64,000 nt of DNA from Eonycteris spelaea (Eukaryota > Chordata > Mammalia > Chiroptera > Pteropodidae). The position numbers and the translations under genes are program-made. A model generated the notes under the pieces. The model saw only the letters and a list, made by a program, of their open reading frames with translations. It was not told the origin of the DNA and ran no database searches. How positions within the stretch are numbered: position 1 is the stretch's first letter; the number at the start of each line of letters is the position of its first letter. The DNA lies in the NCBI GenBank assembly GCA_003508835.1, contig PUFA01000557.1, positions 62,001 through 126,000 on the forward strand, read 5' to 3'. Shown piece after piece: positions 1-34,600 of this stretch.

Positions 1-1324
1 AGGTCACGGCCCCCTACCATGTGACAGTGGGCTTGGGCCTACCCCTGTGAGCCTCAACATAACCTCCCAACCTCCTAGGGAAAGAAAAACCAGTTTTTTT
101 TTTAAATGAAAAACATGATAGTGTATGAAATCTACCAATTAAGTTGTGAAAAAGATCATTTTATCATCTTATGATTAAATCCCAGTGTCTGTTGGGCTTG
201 TGTCTTGTGAGTGTAACCTCAGAAATTTTAGTCCAGTGGTATAGCTTTTTGTTCTCCCTGCCCCCTACTCCTGCTCCTGACCTCATTTCCTGGAGGCTCA
301 GGATCCTGTTGACTGTGATTTTTTTTCCTTAGGTGAGACAAGAAGGCTGGGAAGGGAGGGGGCTGGAGAAGGAGGAATGCCCTTCCCCCAACTGGGATAA
401 GGCGCAGCCAAAGAATTTTCCCTGGAGCATAGATAGGCCTTTGTTATAAAGAGCTCTGGGATATTTCATAGTGGTTAGTCTTTACCTCTCCTTCTCAGAG
501 TTAAGAGGGATCTTTCTTGAATCTTCACAGAGAACTTGGTAGAGAATTTGGAGATAGATCCCACAAAAGTGTAAGCCGTAGGAGTTTCTCACTTCCATGC
601 AAGTCCACACTCAGCCTTCAGCAATTCATCAAAGTTGCCATTAAGTGTCCCTCTGAGATTATGGTTCCAGCATTTTCTACTCTAGGTAAGCAGATCTCAA
701 CTGTGTTTCTTTGGCTAAGCCCTTTCCTTCAAATTTGGAGGTTGCAGTTTCCCCTGCAACCTCAGCTCTCTACTGGGCCCAAGAAAAGTTCTTGATTTTT
801 TTGAGTTGTCTAATTTGTTCAGTTTGTTTTAAGGACGGAAGTAACAACTTTAAAGCTCTTTACTTGCCACAGCTGAACCTGGAAGCTCTCCATTTATTTT
901 TCAATTAGGGAAATCACTTTTGTACCTTCTTGAAAGAAAAACACACACACATATTTTTTAGAGCTCCTTTGGCAGTACTTTAAATCCTGAGCGGGCTACT
1001 TTTAACCTCACCTGTTCCAATTTATGGCATCGTGTGGATAAAAGGATTGCTCTAATGTTTTAGGAGTGTGTGCCGGATGTTTCTGGGGTCTGTGGCTAGC
1101 AGGCACTCCGAGGATATTGTAGCTATTTTGATATAGCTCTAGTTAACAATATCCCAGAAGCCTTGGATCCCAGGTTGTCCTGTACTTCACTGGCGAGCTT
1201 AACTTACTTTTTTCTCTAAAGATTGGTAGTGTCATTTTATGATCTTGCCAGAAGTGTGTTCTCAGACAAGTGTGCAATCAAAATACTATTTGGAATGGCT
1301 CAAAGCTAAGATCTTCTCAAAGTC

Positions 1325-1460
1325 ATTCAGCACAATGTATGAGTGGCCAAAAAATTATGCTAATAACCCTCTCATTTACTGAGGGGAACTCGAAACCCAC
1401 AGAAATTAAGGTAATTGCCCAAGGTGACACAACTATTGAGTTGTGGAGCTGGGGTTAGAA
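1325..1460 (-). repeat. MIR SINE fragment, antisense
   Basis: The + strand reads as the reverse complement of the MIR core: a segment like 'ttactgaggggaac' followed by 'attgcccaaggtgacacaac' and a degraded 'gagctggggttagaatt'. It is old and diverged. Confidence 0.6.
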
Positions 1461-1742
1461 TTTGCCTCTTATAGCTGCTGAACAATAATAGGCCTGATCA
1501 TAAAGACTTTCTTCTCATTGACTTTCATTGAAAACTTAGTAAACTATCTTCCTTTTGGTGTTTTCCTCCTGGTGTTCTCCAGAAACTGTCACCTACTTTG
1601 TTTCTAAATACCCCAGTGGTCTGCCTCTCAGAATGTAAGTCTGCCCTTTGCAGTGTCCCATCTCTACTAGCTGTGTTATCATTTTTTTTCTTTTAGAACC
1701 ACTTATATAACACATAAACACACTTTTAAAGATTCAAACAAT

Positions 1743-1815
1743 ATGCATATGCATACATACATACATACATACACATATACATATATGTGTGTATATGTAT
1801 ATATATATATATGTA
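1743..1815. repeat. CATA/TATG-rich microsatellite
   Basis: A run of CATA tetramers passes into alternating ATAC/TATG and TA dinucleotides. It is low-complexity sequence with no coding content. Confidence 0.85.
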
Positions 1816-1859
1816 ATGTGAAAGCCCCCTCTACTTCCTACCACTAAAAATAATTCAGT

Positions 1860-2150
1860 ATTACCCTTTCAATTCTTTTTTCTATTCAGTTAACACAGAA
1901 ACATAGGTTGTATTTTAAAATCTACTTATTATTTTTGACTTGCTTTTCTTTACATAATATGTTTGGGGGATTTTCTATTTTAGTACACATCAGTCTACTT
2001 TCCTTGCATTATCTCTCTATCACTGGACTCTCATTGTTACCAGGTTTTTGCTACACTAAAAGTGCTGCAATGAATAACATACATACATTGGTGTATACAG
2101 GTACAAGTATTTCTTTAAGAGCAATTCCTAGATTTTATTTAAATATCTTT
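1860..2150 (-). mobile_element. Old L1 fragment, antisense
   Basis: The text resembles the reverse complement of the 3' part of mammalian L1, including 'agtgctgcaatgaataac' and the degraded stretch that follows. Subfamily and exact borders cannot be set by eye. Confidence 0.5.
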
Positions 2151-2174
2151 TTAAACTCATTTTTCTGTCCATGA

Positions 2175-5100
2175 CATCACATTATTCCATGAATCCAAGA
2201 AGAATCTCCTCATTGGTACTTCCTCTCAAAGCTTTTTCCTTGCCAAAGCATAATGGCTTAATAGAAACCAATGCAGACTTAGTTGAACTGCTGCTTACAA
2301 TAATTACAAGTTATTGTACAGGATCATGCTAGCCAAAGGGTTTCCCAACACTGTAGAATGTAATGTGCATTTTAAGGCAGTGTCTCCCTGCCCATTACAC
2401 TCCCTAGTCCTTTTTTCAGTCCTATAAATGTGTAAATTTGAGAAGGAAAGAACAAAGAGCAGGAAATGGAGCAGAGGACTATTTTTTTATATGAATAACC
2501 CACTCAGCAACTTTGTCAAATATAGCTTCTTTATTTCTAGTTCTTCATTGACTTTTGTGGCATCTAGTCCAATGGGAACCTATAGATACCAAGCCATAAT
2601 CCTTATGTGATTTTTCCTAACTATGGTAATTCTGGCAGATGACGCCTTGGCTCCAATGGTAATGAAAGTGAGTTGGGTTAGGAACTTCCAGATTAAAGCT
2701 GATACTGGGAGTAGGAGACATAACAGGTAAGCCCAAGCAAATGTCTATAACCCAGTGAGTATAGAGCTATATCCAGTAGGAAACAAAGAGTCACAAGATG
2801 GTGTTAGAATCTATACTGAAGCTTATTTCGAAAACCTTTTCCCTATCCCTTTCTGCTATGCCCCACCTTCTTGTATACTTTACATAATTCTCAAACTTCA
2901 TCTCAATAGTATATATCAGATATTTGATTCAGTTTCTGTAGTTCCATTACCAATATCCCTCATCATCCTTTTTATTGTCTATCTCTCAGCAGAGTGGGAT
3001 AGAGTTCCCTCTTTGTTGTCCTTCCATCTTAGCTTCAAGTTTTAACCTGCTGTGAACAAGAATAACAGCAGTCAGTCCCTACATGAAATGAGTGCTTGGA
3101 TGACACTCAAAACAACACAGGCACTGATCAGTCTCTTTGGATATCAGACATAGGGCTGTGTTGTATCCTGGAGCCTCCTGGTATTCTAGCTGATGCATTA
3201 TGGGAACTTTCAGAAGCCATGTGGGGGACAATTGGATGGGAGGAGAGTCCTCAGGAAAGAGTGGTTATTTATCTATAGCTAAGGAGGTATTTCAATATTT
3301 AACAGTGGAGTAGTTACGCCAGTGGAGTAGTTGCCCTGGATAAGTGTCCAAGGGACCAAGCTAAGATAGTATATTAAAGCATGACATAGTCCTGTGATAC
3401 TATCTAGGGCTCAGAAGGGAGGGCTACTCCACCAACATTTGCTCTTCAGCTACTGGGTTTGGTGTAAGTGAGAAAGCAAATATAAACAAAATGGAGGCCA
3501 CACATTGATAGATGGGAAGGTCCTAAAAATGTTGACTAATTATTGAGATTTCAGCTGTTATACATTCTCAAATATTAGAAGTGAGTGGAATGTGAAAGAG
3601 TTCATGACTTATGGTGAGATCTAGAATAGATGAACCAATAAAGAAAATGAACCAATAAAGTGCAGGTATGAAGTGAGAAGTAGCATACAATAAGCTCTAT
3701 ACTTGTGTCCTTGCTGTAGAATGAAGGTAATGTTTAAATGACCCAGGAGGAATATCTGCTGATGTGTGCTAGATAGAGTGTTGAATTGTTTGTATATGTG
3801 ATCTGTGCCTTGCAAAAATACAATATATCCCTGTAAAAACTGAACACATTTTAAAAAATACATTTTCAAGTCCTGTGGTACATACCAATAGCCCTGCCCC
3901 ATTTCTTTGAGTACTTATTTCTTTCTTTAGGCTGCTGCCAATAAGTGCATCCTCACGCAGCTGTGATATTATTAAAGGAGTATTTCAGGGTTCCTGCATG
4001 GTGCACAAGGTTTTTTTTTAAATCCTCCTTTCCTGTTGTGTTTTTGTTAGTGTTTAACTAGTTCATTTAATCAGTTACTGTTCAGCCCCCACCCCAGTAA
4101 ATTTCTAATGACATATCAGTTAGGGATTGAAATAAACATTCTCATGTAACAATTTTTTTTTCTTGTAAGGTATTTTCTAGTTTTAGGCATCATGTGATTT
4201 TTAGGAAAAAAAATTAAAAGTGGTTTCCATAAAGGAAAATGAGCTAAATGCATTCATTTATATGCCTCCTCATTCAAGCAATGCATTTCTAAAGATCTGT
4301 TATTAAGTTTTTAGACCTAAGAGTAGACTACTAGGAAAGCTGCTTCAAAATTGACTTTTTCCTGACTAGTTTTCTATTCACCCCCACCCCCAACCCCACC
4401 CAAGTAATGCAAATTCGCCTTTGGGGGCTTTTCTTCTGTTAGTCAAGTTGAGATCTAATTGTGCTTTAACTTGAATCATTTTCCTGTTAGAGCATTAAAT
4501 TATTTTATATATAACTTAGGGCACACTATGCCTTCAAAACTTGTGTTAAAATTTTTACTTTTATTTTGTATATAGGCAAAAATCTAGACTTATCTAAGTA
4601 CACAAATTTGACATTTAGGATTATTGTTTAATTTTACTCTACCTTCCTTAGCACAGTATTTACACACCAGAAACTTAGCTCTTAACACATTGTTTTGAAA
4701 AGCATTTTGCATTGTATTAGTTTCTTTATACCTCAGTAGTTGGTCCCAAATGGCTAGGTAATATCTGCTACCATTCTTGATAACTAAGTCTTATGAATTT
4801 ATTTTTTTATTCTTTCTACCAAGAAAATGGTAAGAAAAGAAACCAATTCATTGTGGAATATGACCCACAGCTTAAGCTATTTATCATCAGGCCAGATATT
4901 ATAAATATCTCCATGAAAGAGTGCAAGCAATTTAATTCTTCTCATTCATGAAACCTAAAAAGTAGTAATATCATTGTCATCATTATTATACATTAAAATA
5001 TTTTATATTTATTATTCTAAAAATTATGATGAATATTTTAAAATTCCTGGTCCACATATACCAAATGCTCATTACATGGTCTTTGTACGCTGAAAGTTTT

Positions 5101-5372
5101 GAGATGGCTGCAGAAGCCACTCACATTTTAGAAATTATAAATGATCTGATCAGATCTGTGTCCCAGATAGGTAACTCTGCGTATCTCTAAATATTAACTG
5201 TATTACTGTGTTTCTATAATAGGATGCATTAAAACTTGGTAAGCGTTTCTTTGTCTTATTTTCACAATGATATAAATTGCCCTAAACCTGACAGTCTGTG
5301 TAGTGAACATAAACTAGAGATTACAAATGTGGCAGAGAAGGGAATAGAGGGGTAGAAAAGAAAAAGAAATAT
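2175..5372. other. Non-coding stretch, nothing specific recognised
   Basis: AT-rich unique or very old repeat sequence. The open frames here are under 100 codons, lack family features and have no supporting splice structure. No RNA gene, CpG island or young repeat was seen. Confidence 0.5.
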
Positions 5373-8300
5373 GGGGCTTCTGGTCAAGATGGCAGAGTAG
5401 GAAAACGTTATGCTTGCCTCTTCTCGCAACCATATCACAATTACAACTAAAAAAGAACAGTTATCCTTGGGAGTCACCTAAAGTCTAGCTGAATAAAATT
5501 TTACAACTGGGGACACACAGAGGCCACCTCAAGACTGGTAGGAGGGCGGAGACACAGAACAGGCTGGTCCCACACCTGTGTGTGCTAGTTGAGAATCAGA
5601 AGGGATATCTTGCCTGTGGAGGTACCCCCAGAGGAGTGTGAGGTCCTAGCCCCACACTGGCTCCCTAAATCAGGTTCCAGTGCCGGGAAGAGAAGTACCC
5701 ACAATTTCTGGCTGTGAGGAGGGCAACTGGAGTCGCAGACATTCCTTTTAAGGGACCAGACATGGACTTACTCTCTGATGGATTCATTTGCTCTGAGCTC
5801 CAGTGTTTCGGCAACAGCTCAAAAGGCACCATGGACATATGGGAGGTATTGAATTATCTGGCTTCAGGATAAGGGCTCAGCTTTTTTCAGTCAGAAGTGC
5901 TGGCAGAGGGCATTATTTCTTTGTTGAGTCTTCCCACACCCAGCATGCAGACCCAGGCCACCATATCTGAGACTCCACTCTGCCTGGTGATTCCCTGAGA
6001 GCTTGCCCCACCCAATTTGCAGGCCCACCCAAGCCACTGCCCGTAGATTGTCCATACAAATAGCCTATCTTGGCTTATCCTGCAGACTTTCCTAAAATTT
6101 CACAAAGGTTCACAAAACCTAAATAAGCAGTATCTGGCTTTGGTGTGCCCCATATATCTTGCTGAGCGGCCCCAAGCCTGGCACTAGCAGCAGATGACCT
6201 TGGTTTGCGGCTTGGCCTCTCAGTGTACCTCAAAGCCCAGAGTGGGTGGCAACCTTTTTGCAGATTACTTGGGTAGCTCATGCCAGGTGGCCTTAGGCAG
6301 GGCATAGGCTGCAGGTGAACTTGGGCTGCAGTGGGGCCCCTCCCACAAGGCCCCGGCCTGCAAGCCCAAGACCAGCTTCAGTCTGAGCCAGATCACCACC
6401 TAGGGCCACATCTGAGGATGACACGGTGCAAAGGGAAGACTGGACAGGTACCAGGCCCTGCTAAAGTGAATTCTGGCCCTATAGCGTCAGCTTCTGTATA
6501 ATAGCTCCTTTACTGTAGTCACTGACCAGTTCTCAGAACCAATCAGCCCGAGGGTCAATCTCTCATGTTGACATGCAGAGAGTAACCAAGGCTCAACTAC
6601 AACAGGAGGGCACACACAACCCATACAAGGAACGCACCTGAAGCACTCAGGCCAGGCAACCAGAGAGACTGTGCCACTGGGTCCCACAGGATACCTACTA
6701 CATAAGGCCACTCTACTAAGACAGAAAGAAATAGCAGCCCTACCTAACACATAGAAACAAACACAGGGAGGCAGCCAAAATGGGAAGACAAAGCAACATG
6801 TACCAAATGAAAGAACAGAACAAAGGCTCCAGAAAAAAGACCAAATAAAATGGAGGCAAGCAATCTACTAGATATAGAGTTCAAAACACCGATTGTAAGC
6901 ATACTCAGTGAACTTAGGGGAAGAGTAGGTAAACTGAGTGAGAACTTGAACAAAGAAATAGAAAATATAGATATAGAAAAATAGATATAGAAAATGTAAA
7001 AAGGAATCAGTTAGAAATGAAAAATACAATAACTGAAATGAAATAGGAGGACTCAATAGTAAATTAGATGAAGCAGAGGACTGAATTAGTGACTTAGAAG
7101 AGAAGGTAGCAAAAAAATTCAATCAGAACAGCAGCAAGAACGAAGAATGCAAAAACAAATGAAAATAATTTAGGGTGTCTCTGGGACAAGATCAAGCATA
7201 CCAACATTCACATTATAGGGGTACCAGAAGAAAAAGAGAGCAAAGAATTAAAAACCTATTTGAAAAAAGTGACTGAAAACTTCCCTAACTTGATGAAGGA
7301 AATAGACATACAAACCCAGGAAACACAGAGTGTTCCAAATAACATTAACCCAAAGAGGCCCACACCAAGACACATCATAATTAAAATGCCAAAGGTTAAA
7401 CAAAGAGAGAATGTTAAAAACATCAAGAGAAAAGCAATTAGTTACCTACAATGGAGCTCCCATAAACTGTAGGCTGATTTCTTAACAAACTGCAGACAGA
7501 AGGGATTGGCATGAAATATTTCAAGTGATGAAAAGCAAGGACCTACAACCAAGATTACTCTACCCAGCAATGCTATCATTTAGAATTGAAGGACAGATAA
7601 AGAGCTTCCCAGACAAGAAAAAGCTAAAGGAATTTATCACCACCAAGCCAGTATACAGGAAATGTTGGAAGGACATTTTTAAGAAGAAGGAAAAAATGAA
7701 CAAACAAAAAGATAAAAATATGAATAATAAAATGGCAATAACTATCAACAATTACTTTAAATGTAAATTGATTAAATGCTCCAATCAAAAGATAGGGTGG
7801 CTGAATGGATAAGAAAACAAGACCCTTATATATGCTGCCTACAAGAGATTCACTTCAGATAGACACATAGACTGCAAATAAATGGATGAAAAAAGATATT
7901 TAATGAAAATGGAAACAAACAAAAAATCTAGGGTAGCAATACTTATACCAGGCAAAAAAAGACTTTAAAACAAAGGCTATAACAGGAGCCAAAGAAGGTC
8001 CTAGTAGTCACACTTTTTGGTATTTATCCAAAGAAACCCAAAATACTATTTTGAAGGGAAATGTGCATCCATATGTTCATGGCAGCATTATTTACAATAG
8101 TCAAAATATGGAGGCTACCTGGGTGTCTATCAATGGATGAATGGATACAGAAGAAGTGATGTGTGTGTGTGTATCCTGTATCTATCTAGCTATGTATTTA
8201 TATATAATGGAATATTACTCAGCCATAAAAAAGAATGAAATCTTGCTATCTGCAACAAGATGGATTGACCTAGAGTATAGTGTGCTGAATGTAGTAAGTC

Positions 8301-8662
8301 AGAGAAAGACAAATGGCATATGATTTCACTTGCTTGTGGAATCCAAAGAACAAAATAAACATAACAAAAACAAACTCATAGATACAGAGATTATTTTGAG
8401 GGTTGTCAGATGGGAAGGGGTTAGAGTGGGTGAAAAGGGGAAGGGATTAAGAAGTACAAATCGGTAGTTACAGAATAGTTTTGGGGTATAAAGTATAACA
8501 TAAGGAATGTAGTCAATAATGCAATAACTTTGTATGGTGTCAGATGGGTACTAGATTAATTGGGGTGATCATTTCATTAGTTATGTAAATGTCTAATAAT
8601 TATGTTGCACACCTGAAACACAGTATCATGTGCCAACCATAATTAAAATATAAAAATACATT
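5373..8662 (+). mobile_element. L1 retrotransposon, internally deleted or chimeric
   Basis: The element starts with an L1 5' end ('ggggcttctggtcaagatgg') and a GC-richer 5' UTR to about 6.7 kb. ORF1-like sequence follows at about 6.75-7.7 kb, including 'ccaagattactctacccagcaa' type text near 7.55 kb. ORF2 starts at about 7.74 kb. Near 7,998-8,015 the sequence jumps from early ORF2 to the end of ORF2 ('ggtatttatccaaagaaacc'), so about 3.2 kb, including the reverse-transcriptase region, is absent compared with the L1 at 44.6 kb. A 3' UTR and short A-rich end reach about 8,660. All frames are broken. No clear target-site duplication was found, so two abutting partial L1s remain possible. Confidence 0.8.
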
Positions 8663-9735
8663 TAAAAAGTGAATTGTAACATCATACTTTGAATACCAGT
8701 GCTTCGTTTTTTAATCTGAATTGTAATTAAATCCCATTTTAATATGAGGACTGCATCATAGCTACCATCCCTCTAGTTTTTAATGGAAGTAAATTTACAT
8801 GGAATAAAGTCCCTTCCTCTAGAAACATTGATGTAGCATTTGAAAAACACAAGAACTTTAATCAAAAGTTATTAACATGGCACTAGTTATCCAATCCAGT
8901 CACTATATGTTCTTCAACTATACATTTTTTGGGGTACCAAAAAAACCCAATTAGCATCCTGAAGTGTAAAATAACCTAGTAAGGTAACATACGTCTTATT
9001 AAATAATATAAATGAATTCTGTAATGGTCCTATAGGTAGAATCCTATTTAATAAAGAATGGCTTTGAAGGAGGATTCTTTAGTTGGACATGTCATCCTCT
9101 TTAAGTAAGATAATATCCTGTTCTAAAAGTGTAAATGTATAAGACAGTTATACTTGGGCTACAAATAGCTTTTGCATTTTAAGCTTTGTAGTTCATTGCC
9201 ACAATACTATCAGTTGCAACTTTATTTTAATTCTTCTCAGTGTTTTGTTGTATTAGCATTTCAGGATGCATTGGGCCTTAAGAATTGATAGGAGTACCCC
9301 AACATTTCAGAGCCCCCCATTTAGGTCTGATTATTGGAGCACACTGACTAGATTAATGTTAAACAGTGGCTGTCCTGTAGAGTCTCTTAGGAAGTTGGGA
9401 GATGGCACTTTGATTCTTCTTCACTATATTGGCCTTACTGCACAATTAATTAAGACCTGCTTAAAAATAGCCTTCGGAATAGGACCTGGGAAGAAAAAAA
9501 GCCTTTAAAACAATGCAAATGTAGCAGTGAATTCATTTTCATGGCTGAAATAACTACTTTTACCCTGTTTGAATTAATTTTATTAAATCTGATGTTGCTT
9601 TCTGGCTAGAACATTAATACTAAGAAACAACTAATTTTCTTGACTGTATTCTGGATTTTCAAAGTTTCTATGTGCTTTTAAAGAACCGACCTTGTGTAAT
9701 CAGTTCGTGTGCAGTTCAGTTTTTCATGTTTTTCT
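8663..9735. other. Non-coding stretch, nothing specific recognised
   Basis: AT-rich sequence between L1 pieces. No exon, RNA gene or clear repeat family was recognised. Confidence 0.45.
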
Positions 9736-10110
9736 CTAATTATGATGTTTACATAGAAAGACATAAAACATATGTGTACAGTTTAAAGAATAATTATAAT
9801 GTCAACACTCAGGTAATCAATGCTCAGATCAAGAAAAATTACCAACATTCCAGAACCCCACCCTCACCATGTGCTCCATCCAGATGACGACCCCTTCTTT
9901 TCCTTTGGGTAGACACTGTCTTTTGTCATTTTCTTGCTTGTCTTTGTAATGTAGTTGCTTGTGTCTGTATCCTATACAAAAATTATAATTTAGGTTTGCC
10001 TGGTTTTGAACTTGTATGAATAGCATCATGTTATGTGCTCTATTATGTCTATGTTATTTCTGTGAGATTTTATCCTTGTTATTTCTATCCAGTGCATGTT
10101 TTAAAAGCCT
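9736..10110 (-). mobile_element. Old L1-like fragment, antisense
   Basis: The text resembles the reverse complement of an L1M-type 3' region, for example 'cattccagaaccccaccctc' followed by 'tgaatagcatcatgttatg'. The borders are approximate. Confidence 0.4.
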
Positions 10111-10239
10111 TTTCTATATTTGCTCTCTCCTTTTTTACTTAGGATCCATGTAACTCTAAATGCTTTTAGAGATTTCTTCCTTTTTGGATTTTCTGTTAAA
10201 TGAGGTCTGAAGACTAAAACTTCTCTGAACCCCAGTCTC

Positions 10240-10515
10240 TTAAAAAATTTTTTTTATTGTAATAACATTTGCTTATAACATACAAGTTTCAGATGTACAA
10301 CATTATAATTTGATACCTGTATATCCTATTGTGCGCTCACCCCCAAAATCTAGTTTCCATTTTTCACTATACATTTGACCCCCCTTTACCTATTTCTCCC
10401 TCTACCTCTCCCCTCTGGTAGCCAGCAGTCTGTTCTCTGTACCTATAATTTATTTTATTTGTTTGTTTGTTTTGTTTTGTTTTATATTCCACATATGAGT
10501 GATAGCATATTATTT
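10240..10515 (-). mobile_element. L1 3' end fragment, antisense
   Basis: The + strand carries a T-rich start, then the reverse complement of an L1 3' UTR ('aagtttcagatgtacaacat', then text like 'tagtttccatttttcac'), ending with 'ttccacatatgagtgatagc'. The same 3' UTR type appears in sense orientation in the L1 at 5.4-8.66 kb. Confidence 0.7.
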
Positions 10516-10639
10516 TTGTCCTTCCTTAAGGATATTATGCTAATTTAAATAAGTCAGATGGAAATGGACTCCAGTTTTCTGAACTGACCTGACTGCCCTC
10601 AGTTTGATGGCATTTATTTAGATGAGACTACATCTTTAA

Positions 10640-10919
10640 GGCTTTTGTGCTCCCTTAAAAAGCTTTCTTTCTCCAAGGCTGGTCCAAGGGTCTGGTCACG
10701 TGATTCCAACAGTGACATCATACTCTGACCGCTGGGGAACGCTGGTGGTTCTTTAGGTGGCATTTGTTCCTGTGAAAGGCAGAGAACACAGCAAGTGCCC
10801 TTCTAAAGCAGTTCATACCGGGGCTCCTTCTGTAAAAGCTCCTCAACCTAGATGACTAAATGCGGGCTGCTAAGGTTATTTCTTCCTTGAGGCAGAAAAA
10901 AAGAAAGCTGTAATTGAAG
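10640..10919 (+). promoter_or_regulatory. CLCN5: Candidate 5' untranslated exon and promoter of CLCN5
   Basis: About 2.1 kb upstream of the first coding exon is a stretch with less repeat character. It has an E-box (CACGTG at 10,697-10,702), a nearby 'tgacatca' element and a strong splice donor (GAAG followed by GTAAGC, donor G at 10,920). The short ClC-5 transcript is known to start from an untranslated exon a few kb upstream of the ATG exon. The position fits, but I cannot confirm identity or the transcription start. A chance donor in intron sequence is the alternative. Confidence 0.3.
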
Positions 10920-31633
<20,714 letters not shown>

Positions 31634-34600
31634 AATCCTAGAATCACAGGGTTGTGCTGGATACAAAACAGTAAGGACATTGCAGACTGTGGGTATATTT
31701 TATTAACTGGGTACTCAAAACACATTTCCCATATTTGGATGGTGAAGTTATATTAGTGTGTTGTCTCTTTCCTATAAGTTAACCAGTTGCACTACATAAT
31801 AATCTCCAGAAATTAATCTTCTGTTTAGGAGAAAATGCAGTTAGGCTTCTGTGATATTGTATTAGAAAGATTTCATGAAAGAGTAAGCAAGATTGTTATG
31901 GTTTAATTCTTTTTTAAAAGATTTTTTTTATTTAAAATATAATTGTTAGCCAATATGCAATCACTGAAAACTATGCAAGAAAAATTCCAACCGTCCTGAC
32001 TGATAGCCTGCAGGAAACTCATGAAAGTCACTTTTTTTGGACTCTTAACTGTCATTGGTGGAAGATGAAGTGTAAACTAAGGAGCTTTGCTTTTCCAACC
32101 ACAGAAAAGAAAGCCAGAAGGAAAATATTAATGGCATTTTCCAGACTGTGAAAATTCAGTTCAGATGTTATCTTGTTCCTGTTACAATATTTAGCATTAT
32201 TAGTTTGTGTGTATGTGTATGTTAATTTTAATACCTGATTATAAGACAATGCTGCTTTTGGTTAAACTCCTCTAAACAAATTTAGAGAGGTTGATTTTAT
32301 AGCTTGCTTGTTCCTGGTACTCTTTTGAAGTGCACAAAGATAAGTTACAGAGCTTTCTCCTTGTCTGCAGGAAGGATAGTTTTCCAGATGGTATTTGTTA
32401 GCTAGTAGACAAGGACTCTGCCATGGATTTGTTAAGGAATAACTTCTCCAGCTTCCTCGAAATGAACAATTAGTGAATTTCTAAGCAAAGTCAATGACTA
32501 GGAATTTCACATTTTGTGAGGTCCCAGCAAATCCTCTTACCCAGATGCCACCTCCATGAGTGATGGTGCTTTAGGCTTCTGGAATATGTAAGAATAGTAA
32601 AGGGAACCAAGTCTAGACTGCATACTGGTAAACCAGGGAAGATTCCAAGCTGTATCTGCATTCTCACGCATTCCTTTGTAAAGACCACCAGTACTGAAAT
32701 AACTGGACACTCATGCCTCCTGCCAGTGATAAGTACATAAAACAGGCCAGTGTTGTCCCCTGAACATGAATTTAGGCTCAGGTTACTTTCAGTAATATTC
32801 AACATTGGAACAGGATAGGCAGCTGTGACTCCCTTGTGGCTCCTTAGAGTTCTAAATAAGATGCCAGACCATCCTAAGACCCAGGGGTATGGACAAGGCC
32901 TGGTGATACCAAAGGTGCTTGTATCCAGTTGAAAAGATGCCTGTCTCAATTTCCTACCACATTAACTACAGTGGAAAACATCACAGTCTAGGGACACCTG
33001 GTGAAATTACAGAGCCACCACCATCATTCCAACCACTGTTTCATTTTCTAGTTTTATCCATGTGTAGTTGTTCCCTCTCCATTCTTTGCTCCTTCCCACT
33101 CTTCAGTCTCTAGTCCTCTCTTTTGGATTGAGCACTCTGCCTGGTTAATCATTCCTATTACAAAAAATAACTCCCAGGGCTAGTTAAATTATAAACCAAG
33201 CCCCAGTAATCCTATGGCATGTGGACCAGAGGTAACACACAGCCATTTGCTTTGCTCTGTAGCCCAGTTGATGTTGCTATGCCTCAATTTCCACACTCAT
33301 TGCCACAGCAGTGAGGCAACTGCCAGGGATGAGAGTTCAGCCTTTCCCATTTTACAAGTATATTCCCAGCACTTCCCTCCATCCTTCTGGCCTAGAATCA
33401 GCAGTCACTCAGCATATCCTCCCTAACCCTCCACCTCCCCATCCCAAATACCTCAGTGTACCTCATTTTAAAAGTTGCTGATTCTGGATTCTAGGAGTTT
33501 TTACCCCTAGTTCTTATCTTTCCAAAATCTGAAATTCTTTTGTTGCCCACGGCTAGGCAGCCAAGGCTTATTTTGACTTTTTCTTTAAAATACCAAGGCA
33601 GTCACCAGAGTTTCTCCTTTTAAGTATATCATTCTAGGATTTTAATGAAAGAGAAAAAAATTCTGTGTTATTTTATATGATAGCCATGACTCACTTACTG
33701 TATATCTTTTGTCCCTTCTATGCCACTGATTCCCTCACATGAGATGTGGCTATTTTGCCTGACCACCCCTATATATTGTGTAGAAATCAAAGTTCTCATC
33801 TGTATATTTCTGGTTCACTACCTATATTTTCTTATTATCCATCCAACTAAAGTTTGCAAAACAGGAAGTGTTAGTATTTCTGGTATTCGATGACAGTGAA
33901 AGATTTGGTTGCATTTCATAATGCAGCAGCAATATGGAGAGTGTCTAAGTTTGCCTTTGTGTTTCTTCTAGGCTCCGTTTTTTATTTGAGACAGATGAGC
34001 CAGTGTTAAGGTGCTACTTCAGAGAATAAATTCAAGAAATCAGATAACACTGTGCCAAGGTATACTTTCTAGATGTTAAGCACCAATTGATCCTCCAGAG
34101 AATAATATCCCTTTGATACCTCAGTCCTGATAAATCTCATTTATTAACCTCAGCTTCTCAGGAATTCTTTAACGCATATGCTAGAAGTAACTGTAGTGTA
34201 TGGCATCCATTATATGTCTACGACAATGGTTTGGCTCAGAGCTTGGCTAATTGTGGCTAGAGTTCCCTGCTAGACTGCTAGCTCAGCACCTTAACACTCA
34301 GTTTCTTGTCTTGAGGCAAAGGAAAATGTTCTTTCTGACACTGCCAATTCAGCAATTGGACATACTTAACCAACAAATGAGGCCAGTGTAAAAAAGGTTT
34401 GTCAGTAGCCTCAAATGGCCACATACCTCGATGGAAAAAGACTAAATAATGTATGCTTTAAAAATGAATATTAATTGAGACTGGTTTATTTTGGTATTAA
34501 AAAAAAAAAATTCCCTTGTGCCTGACAGAAGGGATGGATTACAAAAGAATTCTAATAAGTGCTTTGAGAGAGGATTTTCCAAGAAAAAAAAATCTGGTAG

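Larger units (their letters stand above)
1..10560. other. Non-coding upstream or 5' intron sequence
   Basis: No exon with convincing coding content was recognised here. The open frames present are short and follow repeat sequence or AT-rich DNA. The stretch holds a MIR fragment, a CATA/TATA-rich microsatellite, antisense L1 fragments and one internally deleted L1, which are listed separately. The long ClC-5 isoform has further 5' exons upstream in other mammals, so this may be intronic to CLCN5; that is inference. There is no CpG island. Confidence 0.6.

Noticed and set aside
32491..32949. Minus-strand open frame of 152 codons
   Set aside because: It lies antisense in the CLCN5 3' UTR, has no recognisable domain or compositional sign of coding, and no splice or promoter evidence.
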